From the NCBI GenBank assembly GCA_029204045.2, contig CM055063.1, positions 44,621,345 to 44,685,344 on the forward strand: 64,000 nucleotides of DNA. The letters run 5' to 3'. The position numbers were made by a program, and so were the translations under genes. Shown here in pieces: positions 45,419 to 53,849 of the stretch. The DNA comes from Tillandsia leiboldiana (Eukaryota; Streptophyta; Magnoliopsida; Poales; Bromeliaceae). How positions within the stretch are numbered: position 1 is the first letter of the stretch; the number at the start of each line of letters is the position of its first letter. Below the pieces are notes generated by a model. It was not told the DNA's origin, did no database searches, and was given only the letters and a program-made list of their open reading frames with translations.

Positions 45419-46590
45419 ATGCCTCCCCGACGCAGGATGCAGACACGTCCTCAGCCTTCCTCCTCCCATGAGCCTGAGCAGGAGGAGTCAGCACAGGGTC
45501 AGCAGAGTGAGGTGCAGGAGCTTCGAGCTCAGATGACTCAGTTGTCAGAGGCTGTCCGGCGCCAGGAGGAGGTTTCACGGCGTCAGGAAGAGACTTCATG
45601 GTGCCAGGTGGAGATTTTACGGCGCCAAGAGGAGGCCATGGATCGGATGATGCGCATGATGGAGCAGAGGGTACAGCCGGTTGTAGCACCCCCAGAGAGT
45701 TTTCCCGCACCTTCTTCGCCAGCTGTGGCACTCTAGTTGTACCAGTAGCATAGGTAGCCCCTACTGCACCGGTTACCAGTGGTCAGCCGTCCGGGACGGC
45801 AGGACAGTTGATCCCTACAGTGCAGCGTGAGGTGGTTGATTTGTTGATGAGGTTTCGTCAGTTTGACCCACCTCGTTTTCCTAGATTGAGTGTAGAGCCG
45901 TGGGAGGCTGAATCTTGGACCACGGCCATGGAGCGTCATTTTGAGAGTCTGTTTATTCAGGAGAGGTTTCAGGTACTGTTGGCGACAAACTTCTTCGAGC
46001 GCAACGCCGAGGCTTGGTGGCGGCGTGTGCGACCTGCTGGTCCACCTGGGACCCAACTTCTTACTTGGGCGGAGCTCCGCAGTCTATTTCTTGGAGCCTT
46101 TTTCCTAGAGAGCGTCTGTCAGAGGCTGGAGGAGCAGCTGAAGAATCTCCGTCAGGGAGATCGGCCCATGCATGAGTACATCGCAGACTTCAACCAGTTG
46201 TTGGCCTGTGTACCGCACGCTGCGAGGGACGAGGCGCATCGGATTTATATGTTTGAGCGGGGTTTGCGCCGGGAGATTTATCAGTTCGTCCGTTCGCGTA
46301 GATTGCAGACGTTGGATGCATCTATGGAGCAGGCACCTCCGAGACCTCCACGATCTCACCCCGAGGATCGTGAGTTTCAGAGGCGCCAGAGTTCAGGTGG
46401 ACACCCGCAGCAGCAGCAGTATCGGCAGCGATAGCAGTTTCAGCAGCAGTATCGGCAGCAGCGACGTGAGCGGTGTGTCATCTGTGGCGGCCCTCATCCA
46501 CCGTCACAGTGTGACCAGAGACAGGGACGGTGTTTCCTATGTGGAGAGTTTGGACATTTTCGAGCAGCTTGTCCCCGAGCCATTCTGTCA
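45419..46590 (+). pseudogene. Gyp-B gag (broken)
   Basis: Gypsy gag. It starts at ATG 45419 (MPPRRRMQTRPQ) with a Gln/Glu-rich coiled-coil segment containing three RRQEE repeats. The frame then shifts between about 45720 and 45800. The Retrotrans_gag capsid domain follows (45830-46290; FRQFDPPRFPRL, WWRRVRP, LFLGAFF, GDRPMHEYIADFNQL). TAG at 46432-46434 interrupts a Gln-rich run. In the same frame beyond it are two zinc-binding motifs, a degenerate one (CVICGGPHPPSQC) and a complete CCHC knuckle (CFLCGEFGHFRAAC). The protein would form the particle that packages the RNA. One frameshift and one nonsense codon are visible. Confidence 0.88.
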
Positions 46591-46599
46591 GTGCGACCC

Positions 46600-47015
46600 C
46601 TTACTATAGCACCCCCCTTGCCTATTCAGGAAGCGGAAGCCCCTCCAGTACACCGTTAGACAAAGTGGGGTACGACGTCGGGACAGACGGGACGACGGTC
46701 TTCAGCACCCAGTGGACGGGTTTACGCGGCCCTGGTGGAGGGCACCCCGGCAGCCGATCCTATCGCCGCAGGTATGACTTTATTTTCTGTCAGCTGAGTT
46801 GAGACTTGGGGAAGTACACCCGCAGGTGTGACGATTCAGTTACAGCTCCACGACTCAGATTGAGCACACGGGATGGACCAGCTGGTGCGGTATCGTGCAA
46901 CGATTGATTGTGGATTGAGAACAGTGACCTTCCCGCGAGTTGGACAACAGGAGATCATTTTCACAGGTCACCGAGGCATCCTTTCTGCAGCAGTGGCTTC
47001 AGCGGTTTTGGGTTA
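46600..47015 (+). pseudogene. Gyp-B protease remnant at deletion point
   Basis: The reading after the zinc knuckle shows a linker (RVYAALVEGTPAADP) and the C-terminal protease/pre-RT segment (TIDCGLRTVTFPRVGQQEIIF) with stops between. The catalytic Asp motif (D-S/C-G-A-S-H) is not found, and RT, RNase H and integrase are absent. The pol deletion therefore starts within or just after protease. Confidence 0.7.
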
Positions 47016-47603
47016 GGTGCTACCCGTTGAGCGTAGGTGACGCCTAGGACTTGAGATTATGTCTCTAGGGGTCCCGGATAGGGTTGTGTTTATAGGGGTC
47101 ACGGATAGATCGTAGCTTCCGTTTTTGTAGCCACAGCAGGAACCGCATCAACACTTCTCTCCTTGTTTCTTGCTCTTATGCTGAAATTTACGAACGGGAC
47201 GAAAGCTTCGAAAGGCTACTCCAGAAATAGAGACGCTGCCCGAACCTGTTCTTGTTTGATTGGGGCGAAGGCACTGGTCTTTTCAAAATTTTCGGACTTT
47301 CGTAAATTTCAGTGGTTTTCTAAATAGAGAGTTGGGGTTGATGACTTTCCTGCTGGTAGGGCCCTTACCTTTCTGGTTGGTTGTGTTGGCGTAATTCGTG
47401 TAGTTTTGGACGAGTAGAGTTGACTATTTTCCTTATCCCCAGTTTTTGAAATTTCTGAAGATTTTCCAACTTTGGATTCGCTTTGTGGGGGAGTGAGTAG
47501 CGACTGGGGAGCTAGAGACTGGGGAGTTAGTGATGGATGCTTACCTTTGGCTTGGAGACTCCCTTTTGAGCTGTGTTAGTTTCAAAGACGAAACTTTCTT
47601 TTA
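47016..47603 (+). other. Gyp-B 3' non-coding region
   Basis: No coding domain. It holds one copy of CTGTTCTTGTTTGATTGG (47247), which also occurs twice in each LTR, and ends with the family trailer TTTCAAAGACGAAACTTTC. Confidence 0.6.
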
Positions 47604-47615
47604 GTAGGGGAGGAT
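47604..47615 (+). other. Polypurine tract of Gyp-B element
   Basis: AGTAGGGGAGGA immediately before the 3' LTR (TGTGAGGACCTG). It primes plus-strand DNA synthesis in LTR elements. Confidence 0.85.
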
Positions 47616-50600
47616 GTGAGGACCTGAATTCCCACTTAAAGGCTTATTGATGGATTAGTGGTTTCTGGGAGTGTTTGTGCGCGTGTCGGGCCCCGGAAAT
47701 GGATTCCTAGTGTACATGGGAGCAAGATTGCTTAACAGGAGGCCCATATAGGGTGATTGAGATTTTTGCGCGCGTATTGGAACCAAGGAATTGACCAAGC
47801 ATTAAATGGATCAAGTTTACTTTTCCGAGAATTTTCGAGAAATTTTAGAAGAGGATTTGGGCCAAACGGACATCGGATTTGGATTCAGCGCGCGGAAACG
47901 GTCAGGATGGACTATTTACTTGTATTTTTTGGAGCCCGGAGGAGAAAACACGAATTTCGAGGCAGCTTGTACTGTTCCGGCTCTGGCGGGCGGCCGCGGC
48001 GGCGGCGGGCAGCGGCAGAGCGCGGCGGCGCGGGCTCGGGCAGGTGGCGGAGCGGCCGCGGGCAGGCGCGCGGGCGCGCGGGCAGGCGCGCGGTCCACGC
48101 AGCCGGCGTGCACCATGGGGCAGGCCACGTGGCATCTTGTGAGTGGCCGGTACATTTCTAAGCCGCTGTTTGCTGGTGGAGTTTTTGGACAGCAGGCCCT
48201 TGCCGGAATTTTATCTCCGCACTCGAGCGTCGGATCGAGACGAGGCTTACACTTTTTGCTTCTACTCGTCATGAGGATTATCATCATATTTTTTCGGGAT
48301 TTTTCTGAGGCTTGCCCGAAGGAATACTGTTTCCCCTTTTACTGTGCAGAGTTTTACAGTTGTGTGGTTGTGAGTTTTTGCGCGCCTGTACTGTGGAATT
48401 TATAACTCGGCCTATGGGGCTCGGATTTGGACGTGCAGGTACCCGTTTCGAAGCTCTCGACGCGTCGATCGCCGTAGTATTTTTATTGGAATTTTTGGAG
48501 CATTGTTTGCAGGTGAAAAAGTGACATCTTTGTGGCTGAATTATGAATGTAACTTATTTGGGTAAATTGAGGAATTTAAAGTGTAACTGTTGGCCGTGTG
48601 TTTGTACCAGGAGGATTTGTTCTGTGTTTTTGGACCATCGGGGCTGTTTATTAGTAGAGATTGTTGCTACTGGTGTTTTTAGCTGTGGAACCTTGGACAG
48701 TTAGCGTTTTCATGTGGGTGGCCCTGTCTTCAAGATTGATGGAATGTGCATTAAATCTGCTATAGTAGGACCATGCATGATAGTGATATTCTTGTGTAGC
48801 ATGCTAGAATGTGATAGCTGATAATTCTAGAGTTATTTGATGATCATGCGAGCTCTTGTTTCCTATTATCTGTAAAATTATTGTTATCTGGGAACTTGAC
48901 CTAGCACCCCCGTCATATGCTGCATGTGTAACCAGACCAGTAGAAAAACTCCAACTTGGGCTAGGTTTATTTCTGCTTTAGACATCCACACTTCTTTTTC
49001 TTTCCTGGACATAGTGTTTTACTCGCCCGGGTAGTGGGCCGAGTGGTCGGGATTTCTTTTTAGTGTGGGATGCATTTTACACTCGTACTTGGGAGCAGAG
49101 TGGAGTCTGGTAGATGTAGTTGATCGATCATCTGTGGCGGGAGCCGTTTGGGTAGACGGCGGTCCCGGGATGTGTTGTTTTCTTGTTTTATTGTCGCCGC
49201 TGTGCCAGTGGCAGCTGTATACCAGTGTTAGCAGGACCTTGAACCCAGAACTATTTTTGGACACACATATGATTTTAGTCAACCAATGTTTTCTTCCAAG
49301 CATCGTAGGGTCGCCCGAGTCTATTCTTGTTTGATTGGACAAGGCAATAGCTCTACGAGGCTTGGATATAAAACTTGTTTTCCAGTGTTTTCCTAAAAGG
49401 AACTAAAAATCATTAAAGATGGATTTCTTTCAGATCAAATGGCTTTCAGAAAGAAATATCACATTTTTTCTATAAATTAACCACTCGAGATGATTCGAGT
49501 GGTCTGGGTTCTAAGGTCTCGCTTTTCCTTTGGGACGAGAACAACGAGAGGCTATGCCTAGAGCCTGTTCTTGTTTGATAGGGTTGTAGGTTCTAGTCTT
49601 TCGGGTTTCCTGGATCCTTTATTGTTGTCTGTTGTGGGGTTTATCCTGTCAGTGAGTCTGCAGGTTGGGTTGTTCTGTTGTTTGGAACCGTCGGGGTTGA
49701 CGGTGGTCCCGGGTCGTTGAGTGTTGTCCGACCAGTTTAGTTAGCCCTTAGTGGTGGGTTGATCCTGGCTATGGAGTATCTCTAGCCAGTGTGTTTTGCG
49801 CTGTGAGTTATTGGAGAGGCTAGTGTCTCGTGTTCGTGAGAGCTGATCAGCTGAGTCGTCGAGAGTGCTCCGACAGTTGTGCGAGATGTTTGAGGATCCT
49901 GAGTTTTTCCGTTCAGAGCGTGAGCGTGGATTTTGACTATAGCCTGCAGTGCCACCTGAGCGACAGAGTGCGCGGATACCTTTTCCTCGGTGGGGTCGCG
50001 CCCCTCGAGAGCCACGCCCGGGGTGGATCTGTTACTTTTGTATCGCGACTTGTCAACGCCGTCCCTCTGACTGAGCCAGTTTTGAAAGTTACGGACGCAG
50101 TCCCTCTGGCTGAGCCAGTTTTGGCAGCTACGGACGCCCTACGTAAGTCCGGTCCTCCGAGATGTAACGGCAGTAGGTAGGCGCAGACTTGACTGGACCC
50201 GATGAGGCAGTCAGTTCAGATTGGGTGACTATACTGATATGTTAGTAGATGCACCATGTTATCATCTGTTCCACTTTTTGAGCATCTATATAGGGGCATA
50301 GTAGCTGTAGAGTTATTCAGTTCAAGCTCTTTTCTTCAGTATTTCATTTGTTACAGCATGCCTCTAGTAGACTTAGTGGGCAGACCGTTGGGCTTGTTGA
50401 CGGCACCCACTGAGAACTACTGTGGGATGTAGTTCTCACACCCGTCGTGGTGTATTTTTTCCCAGGGACGTCTAGTCCTGTTCCTGCTGCTCCTGTTGCT
50501 GCTTCTTCAGATCGAGGTAAGGGAATCGCGAGCTAGATCCCTACCAGTCGTCGTCCAGAGAGTAGATGTACCCTTATTATTTTGCAGATTTTTTTGTTGA

Positions 50601-50842
50601 GAGACCTTCTAGTGAGGTATAGAGTTGTACTTTTCTTTCATTGCTGAGAGAGACTTATGTACTTTTGGTGAGGACTTTGTGTTGTATATTTTATTTCTAG
50701 CAGTTTACTTTCAGCTCTGATATCTGTTTAGTACAGTATCTTTCTTTTTGCAGGTTTGGCGCTTCGTCTATACGGGGTTCACCGTATGGGCGGCGGATCT
50801 GTTGGCGAGCCCGGGTCGCAGTTTTGACCCCGGGGCGTGACA
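47616..50842 (+). mobile_element. Gyp-B 3' LTR (3227 bp, promoter deleted)
   Basis: Colinear with the 5' LTR except for a 712-bp loss: GAGTGGCCGGT (48153) joins directly to ACATTTCTAAGCC, which corresponds to 41699 joined to 42412. The loss removes half of the GC-rich island and the TATA box. The end is CCCCGGGGCGTGACA (50842), followed by TGTTC. Confidence 0.9.
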
Positions 50843-50847
50843 TGTTC

Positions 50848-51181
50848 CCTCATGTGTAACTTGTAGAACATCCCAGATTTCTTTCGCAGTCTCACATGCC
50901 GAGACGCGATAGAACTCGGTTTTCGACAAAGCATTAAATAAGGCGTTAATTCCTTTGCCGTTGTAAGACGATGCATCACTTTCTTCCTTGGTCCATTTCG
51001 ACCTAGGTTTGATGGTGCGAACATCAGCAATAATTTCAGTCGGATTTGACCATCCAAACTCGGTTGATTGCCACACCCGTTCATCGATGGAAATTAAAAA
51101 TGCTCTCATTCATACTTTCCAGTTGGCATAGTTTGTTCCATCGAAGAGTGGGGGTCTGTTGATGTTTCCACCTTCAACCAT
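50848..51181 (-). pseudogene. Sire-2 gag N-terminal part
   Basis: Starts at 51181, 20 bases after the PBS. It reads the copia gag opening, then has an in-frame stop near 51110 where Sire-1 has VQM. It continues ISIDERVWQSTEFGWSNPTE to DVLQVTHE at the Gyp-B junction. Joined with 39757-41129 it makes one gag. Overlap of the last codons with the LTR tail (50768-50842) is not part of the gene. Confidence 0.85.
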
Positions 51182-51200
51182 TGTTTACAACCCTATTCCC

Positions 51201-51212
51201 GCTCCGATACCA
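51201..51212 (-). other. Primer-binding site, Sire-2
   Basis: Minus strand TGGTATCGGAGC, the same variant PBS as Sire-1, two bases from the LTR at 51215. Confidence 0.87.
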
Positions 51213-51214
51213 CT

Positions 51215-52516
51215 TGTTGGGTTATGATAAATATGGATCTAAATAGAGGAAAGAACACCTAGACGGGGGTGAATAGGTGTAAACAATAAACACTCAAAAA
51301 TCTTTGCGTAATAAAACCCAATGCGGAAATGTAAAATAACACGCAAGATTTTACGTGGAAAAACTACAAAACCAGGAGTAAAAAACCACGGGACCTATCA
51401 CACAGCGAAATCAACTAAGATTAAACACGTACGAAGGTGATATACCATACTCACAGACGACTCAACCTTTTTCCATACGCTCGGAGTTGATCTTCTCCGC
51501 TCGCTCCGCAACACGCCTCGAATCCACGATTTGCATCCAACGCCGAATCCACGGCGTCCAACGTCGAATCCACGACGTCTGACCGAATCCATGGTCTCCA
51601 CCAAGTAGTACGTCTCGATCACACGAACGTACCTCGCTCCGAATCCACGAGAGCGGTAACACCTTGAATCCACAAGGCCACGCGAATCCACGCGCCGTTT
51701 TTGTGAAAAATCGTTGTTTTGTTGGTGGTGATAATCCGCCGAATACTTAGATCAAAGATAGATCGGAAATACCATCTAAGTATTCATTAATTTGTTTCTA
51801 CTCAAAATCTGAGTTTGAAAACCTAGAATCAAATTAATTAATATAGATGAAGAAACATAGAATTAAATCTAGTTATTTCCTTTTTTCTCTATATGTGGAT
51901 TTGTCTAAGTTTTCTCCGTTAATATTTCTCTGTCATTTTCCGGAGAACAAACTTTGTTTGGATTACCCAAAAAGAAATGAGATTAGGGTTTATTTATCGG
52001 TTAGAAACCGTTGGATGTGGATAAGAATAAAAAACCAACCTTATCTGGAAGTTATCAGGACGACGGTCCGGACTGGAATAAGTAGGGTCCAGACTGTCGT
52101 CAATAATCAGAACTTTTCCAGAAAACCACGTTTGGGGTCCGGACTGAAGAAACCACGGTCCGGACTGTTCATGCGATTTCTGCAAAATCCACGTTCGGGG
52201 TCCGGACTGAACTAGGGGTGTTCCGAACTGGATTTGCGCATGAACCTACCTATGTTCGGGGTCCGGACTGACGTACCCTGATCCGGATCCTGAACATATA
52301 ACATGTCCAGTATTTTATTTTTATGCAATTATAAATCCATCCAAGTGTATCTACACTATAGGAAGTATTCGGATCACCAAACTTATTTAGTTAAACGTAC
52401 CTCATCCTTTTGAATTCTTCTTTCTTGAGATTGAGGTATAAGATCCAAACATCTTCATCTTCAATCTTCAAGACTTAACCACTTTCACGAAATACGCCAA
52501 AACAAATTCCTTAACA
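51215..52516 (-). mobile_element. Sire-2 5' LTR
   Basis: 1302 bp, TGTTGGGTTATGATAAATATG to CTTAACA. It is more diverged from the Sire-1 LTRs than those are from each other. It has the GTCCGGACTG array (52060-52290) and TATA on the minus strand (about 51992-52001, CGATAAATAAACC). The flanking TATAC (52517-52521) is the expected right target duplication; the left one is outside the window. Confidence 0.9.
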
Positions 52517-52534
52517 TATACACTGTGACGCCCC

Positions 52535-52619
52535 ACTTCCCAGGGGGTCACCCATCCTAGAACTACTCTAGCTCTAGCACGCTTAACTCTCATGTTCCTC
52601 TTGGATCTTGCTACCATCC
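52535..52619 (-). ncRNA. 5S rRNA-derived sequence in Cassandra LTR (first copy)
   Basis: The minus strand reads GAGTTAAGCGTGC, then GAGTAGTTCTAGGATGGGTG, then ACCCCCTGGGAAGT. These match the A box, intermediate element and C box of plant 5S rRNA genes with few changes. They could act as an RNA polymerase III promoter. It is not a functional 5S gene: the 5' third is not 5S-like. Confidence 0.88.
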
Positions 52620-52933
52620 AAAATGCTATAGCCGGGTTAGAGATTTAGTCCTATTATATCATTTATATAGAGGACTAATCCAAATTCCGGGGGTGTCACA
52701 TTCTTCCCCCCTTTAAGCCCTGACGTCCACGTCAGGCTCAAGCACACTCACAAGCACCAGGCGATGTGAGACTCGTCTCGCTAGCCTTAGCCGACCTTGT
52801 GAGGAGCTGCACTCCACTCACAACGGTCATTAGTCGGGGAGCCTCGCTCTACCCGCTATATAACCCTCGCTCAGCCGAGACTCATCTCACATTTCCGGCT
52901 GGTGAATGGCTCTGATACCAACTGTGACGCCCC

Positions 52934-53018
52934 ACTTCCCAGGGGGTCACCCATCCTAGAACTACTCTAGCTCTAGCACGCTTAACTCTCATGTTCCTCT
53001 TGGATCTTGCTACCATCC
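52934..53018 (-). ncRNA. 5S rRNA-derived sequence in Cassandra LTR (second copy)
   Basis: Same 5S-like boxes as 52535-52619, 399 bp to the right, in the LTR next to the PBS (the element's 5' LTR). Confidence 0.88.
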
Positions 53019-53104
53019 AAAATGCTATAGCCGGGTTAGAGATTTAGTCCTATTATATCATTTATATAGAGAACTAATCCAAATTCCGGGGGTGTCACAT
53101 ACAC

Positions 53105-53849
53105 GATAATCATTGTTTGGGTATGATTTTTCAAATTTTTGAAATTAAACAATTTCTTTCGTGTTCTTGAGTTCTTGCTTGCAGGATTTTTGTTTCAAAC
53201 ACTCCAGCAGCAATGGTTTTTTGATGGATATTAGTGCTCATTGTCGCAATGGTTGGCACCCGAGCGTCAATTAAAAAGGAGCAAGATAAAGCAAGTCAGG
53301 AAGAGACGAAGAATGTCCTTCAAAATGATTCAGAATCAGACGACGAAGATTGGGAAGAAATTTGCAGAGAAATACAACAGGTTGTTGATGAAGAAGACAG
53401 GTTCGCTTTAAAAAACAAAAAGCTGATGAAGTCTTGCTCAACGACCAAGCAGTATGCTAGACGAAAGACTCCAAGGGGCAGTGGAATTCACATTAATGAA
53501 CCCCTTGCCAGAGAACAATCTCTTCCTAGAGAATCTTTATGGATTGAAGGTAGAAATGCACCATATGCATCATCCCTACCTCCTTCGACCTCTAGGAAAG
53601 ATACGACAGAGGATGATATATTTATGTCCTCCATCCGACAAGAACAGAGGAGATTGTCTGTAGAACAAGAAAGAATGTCCATTGACATACAACGTATCAC
53701 TTCTGGACAACAATAGATGAAGAGAAAATGTTCAAGAATATCAAGACTGCTAAAGGGAATTTTAAACAAATTGGATTGTAGCAGCTCGGACAGGTCAGAT
53801 CTAGATTGACCATGTTGTTCTAATGTTCAGCTTTTCCTTGCAGGTTTTT
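53105..53849 (+). mobile_element. Sire-3 remnant: ORF3 region (+ strand)
   Basis: This aligns in reverse with the Sire-1 region 11287-12820. The intron end matches first (GATAATCATTGTTTGGGT and TTGAGTTCTTGCTTGCAG, AG at 53184), then ORF3. It is cut on the left by Sire-2 and Cassandra and on the right by a Gyp-A solo LTR. 52517-52523 also belongs to it. It is the oldest layer visible in the window. Confidence 0.8.
53213..53716 (+). pseudogene. Sire-3 ORF3 remnant with internal deletion
   Basis: The ATG at 53213 starts MVF followed by TGA (53222-53224). The same frame continues WILVLIVAMVGTRAS, matching the leader of the Sire-1 ORF3. It keeps the acidic/Lys-rich N-part, the GSGIHINEPLA segment (GSARGISIEEPLA in Sire-1) and the C-terminal SIRQEQRRLSVEQERMS coiled coil. 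The central globular domain of about 230 residues is missing. A decayed paralogue; it shows that the hydrophobic leader is old. Confidence 0.8.

Larger units (their letters stand above)
41130..50842 (+). mobile_element. Gyp-B gag-only element with giant LTRs (TR-GAG/LARD type)
   Basis: Complete element with TSD TGTTC (41125-41129 and 50843-50847). It has a 5' LTR (41130-45115, 3986 bp), PBS, gag, a protease remnant, PPT and 3' LTR (47616-50842, 3227 bp). The internal region is only 2.5 kb and has no RT, RNase H or integrase, so it must depend on enzymes of a relative. Non-autonomous gypsy elements with long LTRs and gag only are known in plants as TR-GAG. It splits Sire-2 gag. The LTRs differ by scattered substitutions and by a 712-bp deletion in the 3' LTR, so the insertion is not very recent. 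Confidence 0.9.
52524..53099 (-). mobile_element. Cassandra TRIM retrotransposon (complete)
   Basis: Two 177-bp LTRs (52524-52700 and 52923-53099) differ by one base that I can see (GAGGACT versus GAGAACT). They flank a 222-bp non-coding interior and the TSD TACAC (52519-52523 and 53100-53104). On the minus strand the PBS TGGTATCAGAGC is at 52909-52920 and the PPT AAAGGGGGGAAGAA is at 52701-52714. The LTRs contain a 5S rRNA-derived stretch, which defines Cassandra. It has no protein-coding capacity and must be moved by other elements. The nearly identical LTRs indicate the most recent insertion in the window. It sits in the predicted ORF3 intron of Sire-3. Confidence 0.95.

Noticed and set aside
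52535..53018. A 5S rRNA gene pair
   Set aside because: Only the internal promoter part is 5S-like, it lies in 177-bp LTRs with PBS, PPT and TSD, and the 5' third does not match: it is Cassandra, not rDNA.
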